Below are positions 46,582-55,649 of a stretch of DNA of 64,000 bases, piece by piece. Each line of letters starts with the position of its first letter. The stretch's first letter is position 1. The DNA is from Candidatus Thiodubiliella endoseptemdiera (lineage in GTDB: Bacteria; Pseudomonadota; Gammaproteobacteria; PS1; Pseudothioglobaceae). The notes under the pieces were generated by a model. The model saw only the letters and a list, made by a program, of their open reading frames with translations. It had not been told where the DNA came from and ran no database searches. The stretch is from positions 496,001-560,000 of the forward strand of contig JACCHT010000002.1 in the NCBI GenBank assembly GCA_013416635.1, in the 5' to 3' direction. Position numbers and translations under genes: made by a program.

Positions 46582-48502
46582 AGAACTTCCAACGGAGGGT
46601 GCCTTCGATGCCGTTGCTGTGGGCTTTGTTGTTGGTGGATTGGGTGCGTTGGTAGTTGATGGTGGTGTTGGTGTCGCCTTTTTGGTAGGTGATGCCTAGT
46701 TTTAGGCTTATTTCTTGCTCGGCGTTTTGGCTGATGTAGGTGGTACCTTCTCTGCGAATGTCGGATTTGTATTCGAGGTTGGCGAAGCGGGTGAGGTTGC
46801 CGTCTTCGTAATCGCTGGTGTGATTGATGTCAACGCCGATGGCAAGGGCTTCGTCGGTGGTGGTTTCGCTGTTGGTAAGGGCGTCGGTGGCTTTCATTTT
46901 GATGCGGCTGATGTCGTATCTTGCGTAGGGGGAAAGGCCTAATTTGCCTTTTTGCATATTGCCACGATAGGCGACGGAGGCGAAGTAGCCGTTGCTGTTT
47001 TGGTTGTCGCTGGTGGTGGCGGAGTTGACTTTGTGGGTGCCTTTGGCAATGCCGAGGACGGCTTCGATGGCGGTGTGTTGGTTGAGTTCTAATGCACCGT
47101 AACTGGAGAGTGTGTATTGGGTGGTGTCCACATCGCCTGTGAAGTCGGTGCCGGTGGCGCTGCGGTCTTCTTTGCCTAAGCCTAAAGCGAAACCGATTGT
47201 TTTGGTTTTGTCAATGCGTCTGTCAAGTCCAACATTGATGGATTTGAGGTTAAACTCAGTTTTGTTGGTGCCTGTGCCGTTGCTTTCACCGATGATGATT
47301 TTGGCACTTGTCCAAGTGTCCCAGCGGTTAATCTTGTGATTAGGGGTGGGAATGGTGCTGGACATTCCGTTGGCATTTAGCACTTGATTAAACGCCGTGC
47401 CGAGGTTGCTATTGGCGAAGTTTATTTGAATGCCGTTGACAAAGCCGTTAGTAAAACTACTTTGCTGATTTTGCTTTTGACGAAGGTGAGAGAGCCTGCC
47501 CATCACCGTTTTGCTGACTCTGGAGAGTAGCACTTTGGTGGCTGCTTTGGATTCTTTACGCACGGCGGTGGCGATGATTTCAGCATTGTTGACGGTAACG
47601 GTGGTGGTGGCTTCGATGCCATTTACGGCTACTTTGAAGGTAAATTCTTCGCCTTCCATAGCAGCAGTGGTGTCAAAGGTAACGGTTTTGGTGTCGGTGG
47701 CACTCAGGGTGATGCCAGCAGGGGCTGTCCAAACATAAGTAAGGGCGGTGTCGGGGTCAAAGGCGTTGGCGGTGAGGGTAACGGTTTTGTTGATGCTGGT
47801 TTTGCCACCGCCAGTGATGTTGACGCCTGTGGTGGCTTCATCTACATTGTTGAGGGTAAGGGTGATGACTTGCTCGGCGTTTTTGTCGTCGCCAGTGCCG
47901 GTGGAGGCTTTGACTTTGACGGTGTAGGTGTTGGGGGTGGTTTCAAAGTCGGTGGTGCTGCCGTTAAAAGTCAGGGTGTTGTTGTTGGTGCCGCTGAGGG
48001 AGAATAGATTGCTGGGGTTTTCAAGAATGCTAAAGGTGGCAGAAGTATCGCTGGCTACTAAAGTGTGGGTTTTGCTGGTGCCTTCGTTGGCGGTTAGGGT
48101 GGCAGTAGAATTGATGGCGAGGCTGCCGCCGCAGTTGCCGTCGATGCACAGAGTGTAATCAACAAAACTAGAATAAGATGCGGAAGTTAAGTTAATAATA
48201 TCGCCTGCTACTAAATTTGTACTTGCAAGAGTGAAAGTGCAAAAATTTATTGTATGAGTGTATTCGCCATTACTTTCAGTTGGTGACCCTAGAGAACAAG
48301 TTGATTTAACAGATCCATTTAGAGCGATACTAAATGTGCTTCTTCTGCTATCGGTTGTTACAATTGGAGTATTTGCAAAATCAGTATTAACATGGTACTC
48401 TTTGGTGGCAGGGTTAGGGTTAAGGGTAGCGAAGGCTTGAGTGGTAAGCAAAAGCAAAAAAGCACTGATAACAAAACGAGAAAGTGTGTTGATGGTATTC
48501 AT
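46580..48502 (-). CDS. Autotransporter adhesin with cadherin-like and Ig/PKD-like domains
   Basis: A 640-residue surface protein. Signal peptide 1-25 (FLLLLTTQAFA); residues 30-130 a Cys-containing domain; about 135-225 a cadherin-like repeat (ITLTLNNVDE end); about 228-305 an Ig/PKD-like repeat (TLTANAFDPDTALTYVWTAPAG); a linker; and about 370-640 a C-terminal outer-membrane beta-barrel with terminal Phe (GTLRWKF). The coding strand is clearly G/C-richer and Thr/Asn-rich compared with neighbours, which suggests transfer or a distinct repeat family. It probably mediates attachment to host or particles. Confidence 0.85.
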   Translation of the reverse strand: MNTINTLSRFVISAFLLLLTTQAFATLNPNPATKEYHVNTDFANTPIVTTDSRRSTFSIALNGSVKSTCSLGSPTESNGEYTHTINFCTFTLASTNLVAGDIINLTSASYSSFVDYTLCIDGNCGGSLAINSTATLTANEGTSKTHTLVASDTSATFSILENPSNLFSLSGTNNNTLTFNGSTTDFETTPNTYTVKVKASTGTGDDKNAEQVITLTLNNVDEATTGVNITGGGKTSINKTVTLTANAFDPDTALTYVWTAPAGITLSATDTKTVTFDTTAAMEGEEFTFKVAVNGIEATTTVTVNNAEIIATAVRKESKAATKVLLSRVSKTVMGRLSHLRQKQNQQSSFTNGFVNGIQINFANSNLGTAFNQVLNANGMSSTIPTPNHKINRWDTWTSAKIIIGESNGTGTNKTEFNLKSINVGLDRRIDKTKTIGFALGLGKEDRSATGTDFTGDVDTTQYTLSSYGALELNQHTAIEAVLGIAKGTHKVNSATTSDNQNSNGYFASVAYRGNMQKGKLGLSPYARYDISRIKMKATDALTNSETTTDEALAIGVDINHTSDYEDGNLTRFANLEYKSDIRREGTTYISQNAEQEISLKLGITYQKGDTNTTINYQRTQSTNNKAHSNGIEGTLRWKF

Positions 48503-48523
48503 AATAATAACCCCTAAGGAAAA

Positions 48524-48553
48524 GTAAAAAATGGGTCTTAATAAGTTAAGACC
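48524..48553 (-). terminator. Terminator-like hairpin before the autotransporter
   Basis: On the minus strand GGTCTTAA pairs with TTAAGACC around CTTA, followed by a T tract. It lies 28 bp after the stop codon of the microsatellite frame and 22 bp before the autotransporter start, so it could end the upstream unit or attenuate the adhesin gene. Confidence 0.65.
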
Positions 48554-48580
48554 TAAAAGGTATGTGAGAAAATTTGTCTA

Positions 48581-48818
48581 TTAAGTAATGGCGAATGAGA
48601 AATTGGTGCTGTAGGTGCCGACTTCGCCGCTGGTGATGCCGTAGCGGGCAGATAGGTGGCAGAATTGACCGACTTTGTCGGGGGTGGAGAATATGTAGGC
48701 GTTCATTGTGTTAGACGCCGTTCGGGCGGTGTTGGTGTTAGATATTGCTAATTGCGTGTGCTGTGCTGTGCTGTGCTGTGCTGTGCTGTGCTGTGGCGGT
48801 ATTATATGTAAATTTCAT
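48581..48818 (-). CDS. Small surface-type reading frame interrupted by a microsatellite (currently out of frame)
   Basis: From ATG 48,818 the frame reads MKFTYNTATAQHSTAQHS through the pentanucleotide repeat and then stops at 48,738. In the other frame the stretch after the repeat is open to 48,581 and gives MNAYIFSTPDKVGQFCHLSA and YGITSGEVGTYSTNFSFAIT. One more 5-bp unit, or two fewer, would join them into an 80-codon frame. There is no Shine-Dalgarno site; the ATG is only 9 nt after a promoter -10 box, suggesting a leaderless message. The base composition matches the adjacent adhesin. Function unknown. Confidence 0.45.
48756..48795 (+). repeat. Pentanucleotide microsatellite (CTGTG)7
   Basis: Seven perfect CTGTG units (48,761-48,795), preceded by an imperfect GTGTG unit. 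The unit length is not a multiple of three, so slippage changes the reading frame. Copy number could also be affected by the indel errors seen elsewhere in this sequence. Confidence 0.95.
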
Positions 48819-48827
48819 AAGTTGGGT

Positions 48828-48855
48828 ATTATCCCTAGTTTTGAGACCTTGTCAA
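48828..48855 (-). promoter_or_regulatory. Sigma-70-type promoter before the microsatellite frame
   Basis: On the minus strand TTGACA (48,855-48,850), a 16-nt spacer and GATAAT (48,833-48,828). Transcription would start a few bases before ATG 48,818 and run through the repeat toward the autotransporter. Confidence 0.7.
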
Positions 48856-48863
48856 GAGATGGA

Positions 48864-49244
48864 TTAAAATTTGTCGATGATTTTAGAAAGGGTTACAAAA
48901 CCGCCCATGACGATTATTAGTAGCACCATATTTTTGTTTAGGGATTTTTGGATGGAATGCTCAACTTGTTCGGCGAGTAAGGTGAATTTGCCTTCTAGGG
49001 CGGTGAATTTGCCTTCTAGTTTGGAGAATTTGCCGTCGAATTTGTTTTCTAGGGCAATGACGCTGTCGGTTACCTCGTTGAGTTTTAGATCAAGGTGGTT
49101 GATGTGGTTGTATTGGGATTTGAGTAGTAAAGTGTTGATGTCGTCTTGGGACAGGCCTTTGCCTTGAGAGAAGCGTTCCTCAATTTCCTTGACTTTGGGG
49201 GTAATCATCTCGATGAGCATATCATCTACATTGGTTTTGTTCAT
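48864..49244 (-). CDS. Coiled-coil protein with C-terminal membrane anchor
   Basis: A 126-residue protein. Residues 50-100 form a coiled coil with near-heptad repeats (KLEGKFTALEGKFTLLAEQ), and residues 105-121 are a hydrophobic anchor (MVLLIIVMGGFVTLSKI). The architecture resembles DUF1640/Bdr-like proteins. It lies upstream of the microsatellite frame, same strand. Role unknown. Confidence 0.7.
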   Translation of the reverse strand: MNKTNVDDMLIEMITPKVKEIEERFSQGKGLSQDDINTLLLKSQYNHINHLDLKLNEVTDSVIALENKFDGKFSKLEGKFTALEGKFTLLAEQVEHSIQKSLNKNMVLLIIVMGGFVTLSKIIDKF

Positions 49245-49322
49245 GGGGGTTTTGATTAGTTTTAAGTGGGTTATTATCCCTAAAAAAGCGGGGGTGTGTG
49301 GGGTTTTTGGTGGGCATTGTTT

Positions 49323-50426
49323 TTACAAAATGGTATTCGTTGGGGTTGGTCTGATATTTTGATATAACGCAATAACATTTCGTCTTTTGGCTTGAATTTC
49401 AACGCCAATATTTTCTGGATTCAGTTGGGAGATGTCGATTGCATTTAGCAGATTTCTGAGTTCAATAATGCGGCTAACATCAATATCTAATAATTCAAAA
49501 GTTGTGAGTAGCTCTGTAAATCGCTCTTGTCGTCTGAGTGCGTCGGTTTTGGCAAAAAAATCGACTGTTTTATTGCTGGATTGTGTATCAAATTTATTGG
49601 CAAAGTGGTGGTATTGATTAACAAGTTTGGAGAGTTCTTGGTATTTTTTTGGGCATTTAATGCGTTTACATAATGCGGTAATGGCGGTTTGTTTTTCGTC
49701 TTTTAGCCAAATGGCGAATTTTATTTGTGGCTTGGTATTAAGATTGTCCAAGATTAAGAATGGGTTTTGGTGGGGGAGATTGTCGGGTATTTTAAGTGCA
49801 GGGAAAACGCGGGCGTAAGCACCGCAAGCCAGTAAAACTTTAAAAAATGGGGAGGGGGTTGTATAGGATAAAGATTTTTCTAATTCTTTAAAAACCCGCT
49901 CAGGTGTGAGGGCATCTACCTCGCCCGAGGTTACCATTTGCTGCATAAGTTGGTGGGTTGGATGGGCAACTTTGAAGCCAAATTTTTTGAAGCGTGCGGC
50001 AAAACGCGCTACTCGTAATATCCGCACGGGGTCTTCGCTAAATGCGGTGGATATGTGTTTGAGTAAGCCGTTATTTAAATCGGCTTGTCCATTAAAAGGG
50101 TCGAATAATACGCCGTCTTTTTGGGCAATGGCGTTAATGGTTAAGTCTCTACGGGATAAATCTTGTTCAAGGGTAACGCTTTTTGATGTGTCAAATTCAA
50201 AGCCTTTGTAGCCCTTGCCCACTTTGCGTTCCACTCTGGCAAGTGCATATTCTTCTTGTGTACCTGGGTGTAAAAATACGGGGAACTCTTTGCCTACTTG
50301 ACGATAGCCTAAGTCCAGCATCTCTTCTGGTGACGAGCCGACAATCAGCCAATCTTTTTCGGTATTGTCATTGGCAATGCCTAATAATTTGTCACGAACG
50401 GCACCGCCGACTAAATAAATTTTCAT
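49323..50426 (-). CDS. cca: CCA-adding tRNA nucleotidyltransferase
   Basis: A class II CCA enzyme of 367 residues: MKIYLVGGAVRDKLLG, KDWLIVGSSPEEMLDLGYRQVGKEFPVFLHP, ARVERKVG and SRRDLTINAIA, RVARFAARF. It adds or repairs the 3'-CCA of tRNA. The metal-binding D-x-D of E. coli Cca (KDRDW) reads TEKDW here, so the first Asp is Glu. The C-terminal HD phosphohydrolase domain of the E. coli enzyme is absent or reduced. Start chosen at the GGAVRD-proximal ATG, 50,426. It is divergent from mpl. Confidence 0.93.
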   Translation of the reverse strand: MKIYLVGGAVRDKLLGIANDNTEKDWLIVGSSPEEMLDLGYRQVGKEFPVFLHPGTQEEYALARVERKVGKGYKGFEFDTSKSVTLEQDLSRRDLTINAIAQKDGVLFDPFNGQADLNNGLLKHISTAFSEDPVRILRVARFAARFKKFGFKVAHPTHQLMQQMVTSGEVDALTPERVFKELEKSLSYTTPSPFFKVLLACGAYARVFPALKIPDNLPHQNPFLILDNLNTKPQIKFAIWLKDEKQTAITALCKRIKCPKKYQELSKLVNQYHHFANKFDTQSSNKTVDFFAKTDALRRQERFTELLTTFELLDIDVSRIIELRNLLNAIDISQLNPENIGVEIQAKRRNVIALYQNIRPTPTNTIL

Positions 50427-50465
50427 AGTTAACAAGTAAACACAGGATTTGCCTATAATACACGA

Positions 50466-51792
50466 ATGAATTTAAAAAACGAAAAAATGCACATTCATAT
50501 TCTTGGCATTGCTGGCACATTTATGGGGTCGCTGGCACTGATTGCTAAACAAATTGGGCATAAAGTAACGGGGCAGGATCAGGGGGTTTATCCGCCAATG
50601 AGCATCCAACTTGATGAGCAAAATATTGATTACACGCAAGGTTACGCTGTGGAAGACTTGCCTATGGCTGATATTTATATTATTGGGAATGTTTTGTCAC
50701 GGGGTAATGCTTGTGTGGAAGAAATTTTAAATCAGCGTTATACTTACACTTCTGGCGCACAATGGTTGTGTGAAAATGTGTTGCGTGATAAATGGGTGCT
50801 TGCCGTTGCTGGTACCCATGGAAAGACCACCACGGCAAGTATGTTGGCTTGGATTTTAGAATATGCTGGTTATAACCCCAGTTTTTTGATTGGTGGCGTG
50901 GCTGAAAACTTTGGTATCTCCTCACGCTTGACAGAGTCTAATTTTTTCGTCATCGAAGCCGATGAATACGATACTGCTTTTTTTGATAAACGCTCAAAAT
51001 TTGTGCATTATCAGCCCCGAACTTTGGTGATTAACAATCTTGAATTTGACCATGCTGATATTTTTGATTCTATTAAAGATATTCAAAAACAATTCCATCA
51101 CCTAATTCGCACTGTGCCTAATAGCGGTCTGATTATTCATCCACAAGGTAATAAAAATATTGACCAAGTGCTGGATATGGGGATTTATTCAGAGCAACAA
51201 ATATTGCCTACTTCTAAACTATTGTTGAGTGAAAATGGCACTTCATTTAATATTGAGAATAGCACAGTAGATTGGAATCTTTTGGGTGAGCATAATATGC
51301 AAAATGGTTTAAGTGCAATCTATGCTGCCCATCATGCTGGTGTGCCACTTTGCTATTGCCTGTGAAGCATTGAATACTTTTCAAGGGGTTAAACGACGCT
51401 TGGAAGTGAAGTATCAAACGGATAATATTACTTTATACGATGACTTTGCCCACCACCCTACTGCCATTCAAACGACGCTTTTGGGCTTGCGTGCTAAAAT
51501 CGGTAATGAAAAAATTATTGCCATTTTGGAACTGCGTTCTAACACGATGAAGTCGGGTGTCCATCAACAATCGTTGGTAGATGCATTAAGTGAAGCTGAC
51601 CAAGTATTGATTTTGAAACCAGACAGTCAGGATTGGGATATTGATGCTTTATTTAATAAAAACAGTTTATTTGATTCCGTTATAGACATCGTTACCGCAC
51701 TTAGTCAAATCAAACAAGGGCATTTTGTGATAATGTCGAATGGCGGATTTGATGATATTTTTGGCAAACTTATCACTAAATTAGAAACTTAA
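50466..51792 (+). CDS. mpl: UDP-MurNAc:L-Ala-gamma-D-Glu-meso-DAP ligase (frame broken)
   Basis: Mpl reattaches recycled murein tripeptide to UDP-MurNAc. The N domain HIHILGIAGTFMGSLALIAK, the ATP loop AVAGTHGKTTTASMLAWIL, FVIEADEYDTAFFDKRSKF, NNLEFDHADIF and the C domain FQGVKRRLEVK and YDDFAHHPTAI are conserved. A break near 51,349 lies in a TTT run; one T fewer gives PLAIACEALNTFQG. It is likely a sequencing error. It converges on the tauE gene with an overlap of 12 bp. Confidence 0.94.
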
Positions 51793-52560
51793 AACCAATA
51801 TTCCTAATGTCGCCAAAAATAAGGCAAAGAATTTTTTGAGTTTTTTACCGTCAACTTGGTGAGAAACCTTAGCACCAAGTGGGGCAAAAATTACGCTCAT
51901 TGCCACAATACTCAATAATGCTCGGGTATCAATAAAACCCAAGCCACTAGTATTTTTCAAATGCCAACCTGCGACAATAAATCCAAACGCACCTGCAATG
52001 GCAATTGGCAGCCCCACGGCAGCCGAAGTGGCAATAGCATTTTTAATATCAACTTTATTGTAGGTTAAGAACGGTGTGGTCATCGTGCCACCGCCAATAC
52101 CAACAATAGCAGAAACCAAACCAATGAGATAACCAACGAGCAACCAAACCCAACGACTCAAATTATCTAGGTGGGTTGAACTACTCAGTCCAAAATACAG
52201 TATTGCTGCTACGGTAATTTCAAACCCAGCAAAGAATAACCGCAAAAAATCAAAACTCATCATTTTAGTCAGCATTGCCCCACTAAATGCCCCAAGTAAA
52301 ATCATCGGCGTCAGTTTTCTAAAATATTGCCAGTGGATTGCCCCGTGTTGATGATGTGCTCGCACACTTGAAAGCGAAGTAAAAACAATCGTTGTCAATG
52401 CGGTGCCAACTGCGGTGTGCATTAGAATAGATTGTTCAACTTGTCCTGCTAATAAATATAACAATGCAGGAACGATAATCAACCCACCACCGACACCGAG
52501 TAATCCAGCAATAAAGCCAGAGAACACACCTAAACCCAATAAAGAAATTATTTCAACCAA
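51781..52560 (-). CDS. TauE/SafE-family sulfite/organosulfonate exporter
   Basis: A 259-residue membrane protein with about eight transmembrane segments in two repeats (GFIAGLLGVGGGLIIVPALL and GLVSAIVGIGGGTMTTPFLTY), each with the G-(V/I)-GGG motif of the family. Members export sulfite, sulfoacetate or similar anions. This fits a sulfur oxidiser that produces sulfite. It starts at TTG 52,560, overlapping the end of the hydrolase gene by 13 bp. Confidence 0.9.
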   Translation of the reverse strand: MVEIISLLGLGVFSGFIAGLLGVGGGLIIVPALLYLLAGQVEQSILMHTAVGTALTTIVFTSLSSVRAHHQHGAIHWQYFRKLTPMILLGAFSGAMLTKMMSFDFLRLFFAGFEITVAAILYFGLSSSTHLDNLSRWVWLLVGYLIGLVSAIVGIGGGTMTTPFLTYNKVDIKNAIATSAAVGLPIAIAGAFGFIVAGWHLKNTSGLGFIDTRALLSIVAMSVIFAPLGAKVSHQVDGKKLKKFFALFLATLGILVLSF

Positions 52561-53272
52561 GTGCTTACTTCGTTAATGAGCAGTTCATCCTTGTCATTAA
52601 AAAAATGGTCAGCATTCACTTTTTTTTGTATGTAATTTTTATTGTTACTGGAGGCTTGTAGTCGTTCGTTAACAGAGTCAAGTACTGGCTTAATATCGTC
52701 TGTGCCATATAAATCTAACATTGGAATGCGAATATTAGCCAAATATTTAACTGCTAAATCTGGCATTCCAATGGCAACAAAATATTTGAGTGAATGCTGC
52801 TGATTATCTAAATAATGTGCGCTCATTACGCTACCTAAACTATGGGATACAATTGCATCTGCATCTAAACTTTGTTGCTGTAAATAATTAATTGCAACTT
52901 TAATACGCTTATCAGCCTGAGTCAGCAAAAATAGATATTCAGTTATCTTTTTATCATTTGCCAATACTGGCATTTGAATGGATAAAGTGTGCCAACCTTT
53001 TTCACTCAATGCAACGCGCAATGGCCGAATAACTTGCGCCCAATCGGGTGAGCGCCCAAACCATGAATAATAAGTGCAGTTCGCTTGGTCTTAGTTTCAC
53101 TGGGTGTATAAAGTGACATAAACTTATGTCCATTGGCATTTAACCACACCACTTCACCATCCATTAAACCGTCTTCCACCTGTGTTGCCCAACGCCCTTC
53201 TTTAGCGTAATCTGGCGTAGTTTGTGCAAAAGAAAAATTACTAACGAGCAATAAAATTGATAAAATTTTCAT
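52548..53272 (-). CDS. Secreted alpha/beta hydrolase, DUF3530-like (frame broken)
   Basis: A protein of about 240 residues with signal peptide (ILSILLLVSNFSFAQ). The oxyanion-side motif ALIIHGLGAHP and the nucleophile elbow VSHSLGSVM (Ser) are present, with a late DHFF His. One missing base near 53,045 shifts the frame; adding it gives HPDWAQVIRPLRVAL. The start is the ATG at 53,272, preceded by GAGGTGG; longer readings enter the MITE. Substrate unknown. Confidence 0.8.
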
Positions 53273-53310
53273 AATCCACCTCAAAGAGCAAATGAATTCA
53301 TTATAGAATA

Positions 53311-53471
53311 GAGACCTTTGCATAAATATGAATAATCATCAAAACGCCATCTTTCATCAAATTACAAACTTTTTAAAAACACCCTTAGCCCTGCTAGGAG
53401 TGGATTTAAAAAATTTCCAATTTAATAAAATCTGTCATTTTGCTAATCATCCCTATTTATGCAAAGGTCTC
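53311..53471 (+). repeat. MITE copy 10
   Basis: A 161-bp copy with target duplication GAATA. It lies 38 bp upstream of the minus-strand hydrolase start and 19 bp after the yqeY stop. Confidence 0.95.
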
Positions 53472-53490
53472 GAATAGTTAGAAAGGGTGC

Positions 53491-53938
53491 TTAAGAAAGT
53501 TTAGTTCTAATGAGTGCGGAAACTGTGCCCATATCTGCTTTACCGTCTAATTGTAGCTTGAGTATGCCCATCAGTTTGCCCATATCTGCCATAGAACTTG
53601 CACCGCTATCAGCGATGGCTTTATCAACGGCAGTGGCAATTTCAGCATCTGAGAGTTGTGCAGGCATATAGTGATTGATAATCACCAATTCTGCTTCTTC
53701 TACTTCAACTAAATCATCACGACCTGCTTGTTTGAATTGTGAGATTGAGTCTTTACGCTGTTTAACCATTTTTTGAATGACAGCCAATACCTGAGTATCA
53801 TCAACTTCAATGCGTTCATCGACTTCCTTTTGCTTAATCGCACCTAAAATCATACGAATGGCTTTTAAACTGTCTTTATCTTTCGCCTTCATCGCAGGTT
53901 TTCATATCGCTAATAATGCGTTGTTTTAATTCTGACAT
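53491..53938 (-). CDS. yqeY: GatB/YqeY-domain protein (frame broken near start)
   Basis: A YqeY protein of about 148 residues, with a tRNA-binding helical domain like the tail of GatB. The first 15 codons (MSELKQRIISDMKT) are out of frame with the rest because of one extra base near 53,897 in a GG pair; removing it gives the expected MKTAMKAKDKDSLKAIRMIL. It shows KQKEVDERIEVDD and QFKQAGRDDLVEVE further on. In many gammaproteobacteria it follows rpsU, as here. Confidence 0.92.
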
Positions 53939-53966
53939 CGTAACCCTTGTGTTTAGTTTCAATAAA

Positions 53967-53996
53967 AAAAATCAGCAATAAAAATTACTGATTTTT
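53967..53996 (-). terminator. Terminator after rpsU
   Basis: AAAAATCAG pairs with CTGATTTTT around a 12-nt A/T loop, and on the minus strand a T tract follows. It would limit transcription from rpsU into yqeY. Confidence 0.88.
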
Positions 53997-54032
53997 GAAT
54001 AAATAGCTTGTGATTTTAATCAGCCAAGTTTT

Positions 54033-54248
54033 TTAATACATACGCTTGCGGTGAATTCGGTTTTTAGCCCTTTCTTTATGGGTACGCTTAACCGCTGCTG
54101 CTTTCATACGCTTATTCACCCAAGTTGGCTTTTCGTAGAATTCTTTTTTACGCACATCGGTAATAACACCCGCTCTGTCACAAGTTCGACGGAAGCGTCT
54201 AAGTGCGATATCAAATGGCTCGTTCTCTCTTACTTTAATTGAAGGCAT
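54033..54248 (-). CDS. rpsU: 30S ribosomal protein S21
   Basis: A 71-residue basic protein ([32 protein letters not shown]) identical in layout to gammaproteobacterial S21, which helps the anti-Shine-Dalgarno region find mRNA. It lies 11 bp after rplQ, an uncommon position as rpsU usually precedes dnaG and rpoD. Confidence 0.97.
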   Translation of the reverse strand: MPSIKVRENEPFDIALRRFRRTCDRAGVITDVRKKEFYEKPTWVNKRMKAAAVKRTHKERAKNRIHRKRMY

Positions 54249-54259
54249 ATATATTTCCT

Positions 54260-54649
54260 TTATGAATCTGTAGAATCGTCAGCAGAAGTGCTGTCGAAAT
54301 CAACTAATTGAACAATCGCCATTGGCGCTTTATCGCCAGTACGAAAACCATCTTTAAGAATACGGGTATATCCGCCTGAACGACTCTTATAAAATGGACC
54401 TAACTGGGTAAATAATTTAGCCACCATTGCGCTGTCGCGTAATTTTGAAAACACATTGCGACGACCAGCAACGCTATCTGTTTTTGCTTTGGTAATTAAT
54501 GGCTCTACCACACGGCGAAGTTCTTTTGCTTTTGGTAAAGTGGTTCTGATTGTTTCGTGAAGAAACAATGAATTTGCCATATTCTGAAACATCGCTTTAC
54601 GATGAGAAGAATTACGATTTAGTTGTCTACCTGACTTTCTATGTCTCAT
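54260..54649 (-). CDS. rplQ: 50S ribosomal protein L17
   Basis: A 129-residue L17 ([59 protein letters not shown]). It is the last gene of the alpha operon, 9 bp after rpoA. Confidence 0.98.
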   Translation of the reverse strand: MRHRKSGRQLNRNSSHRKAMFQNMANSLFLHETIRTTLPKAKELRRVVEPLITKAKTDSVAGRRNVFSKLRDSAMVAKLFTQLGPFYKSRSGGYTRILKDGFRTGDKAPMAIVQLVDFDSTSADDSTDS

Positions 54650-54658
54650 GATATTTCC

Positions 54659-55639
54659 TTATTCACTCATTAAATCAACTGGTGGCCAATTTTCAATGGC
54701 AGTGCCTAAAATTAGACCTTTGTCAGTTAATACTTCTTTGATTTCATTTAATGACTTACGACCTAAGTTAGGTGTTCTCAGTAAGTCTTGCTCAGATTTC
54801 TGGATTAAATCACCGATATAGTAGATTTGCTCCGCTTTTAAGCAATTTGCACTACGAACCGTTAGCTCCAATTCATCTACTGCTGCCAACAACTGTGGGT
54901 CAAAATCATCTGAAGTCGGTAACGCTTCTTCTTCTTCAACTAATTCTAATTCAACAAATGAAGATAACTGCTCTTGTAAGATAGTTGCCGCACGCTTAAT
55001 TGCTTCTTCCGCATTAACAGAACCATTTGTTTCAAGTTCAATATTAAGCTTGTCAAGGTTTACTTTCTGTTCAACGCGTGCTGCGTCAACTGTAAAACTG
55101 ACACGCTTAACAGGTGAAAAACTTGCATCTAACTGCATACCGCCAATCGTTGAAGCTTCATCATCGCGCACAACTGCTGCATCATAACCAATACCCGTGC
55201 CAATCTTAAGTGTCATACGCATATGTCCGCCTGCATTGACAGTAGCGATCACTTTATCTTTATTAAATACTTTTACATCAGTGCCATTTGCTTCAATATC
55301 AGCCACTGTAATTTCACAAGGGCCTTTTTTATCAATAACCACTTCTGTTGATTCAGATGTATTTAGTGCAACTGAAACCTCTTTAAGGTTTAACAGAATG
55401 TCTAGGACATCCTCTTGAACACTGTCAATAGTTGAAAATTCGTGCATTACACCGTCAATCGCTACTTCTGTGATTGCTGAACCTGCCATAGAAGACAATA
55501 GCGTTCTCCTAAGTGCATTGCCCAAAGTATGTCCAAAACCCTTTTCCAAAGGTTCGAGAATAACTCTATATTGGTTATTTGCTGTTTCAGTTAGTTCAAC
55601 TAACTTTGGCTTTAAAAAATCTTTTGCGCTTCCTTGCAT
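54659..55639 (-). CDS. rpoA: RNA polymerase alpha subunit
   Basis: A 326-residue alpha subunit. The N-terminal assembly domain ([24 protein letters not shown]) and the C-terminal DNA/activator-binding domain ([37 protein letters not shown]) are complete. The start was set at [12 protein letters not shown]; the longer frame has no support. Confidence 0.98.
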   Translation of the reverse strand: MQGSAKDFLKPKLVELTETANNQYRVILEPLEKGFGHTLGNALRRTLLSSMAGSAITEVAIDGVMHEFSTIDSVQEDVLDILLNLKEVSVALNTSESTEVVIDKKGPCEITVADIEANGTDVKVFNKDKVIATVNAGGHMRMTLKIGTGIGYDAAVVRDDEASTIGGMQLDASFSPVKRVSFTVDAARVEQKVNLDKLNIELETNGSVNAEEAIKRAATILQEQLSSFVELELVEEEEALPTSDDFDPQLLAAVDELELTVRSANCLKAEQIYYIGDLIQKSEQDLLRTPNLGRKSLNEIKEVLTDKGLILGTAIENWPPVDLMSE

Positions 55640-55649
55640 AATATTCCCT

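Noticed and set aside
48708-48920. Plus-strand 70-codon frame with repeated Cys-Ala-Val-Leu-Cys through the microsatellite
   Set aside because: It is the antisense reading of the pentanucleotide tract; there is no ribosome binding site, and the promoter, terminator and second-half peptide all support the minus strand.
53273-53323. Longer hydrolase start inside MITE copy 10
   Set aside because: The extension is the MITE's outward ATG; the ATG at 53,272 has GAGGTGG upstream and begins a normal signal peptide.
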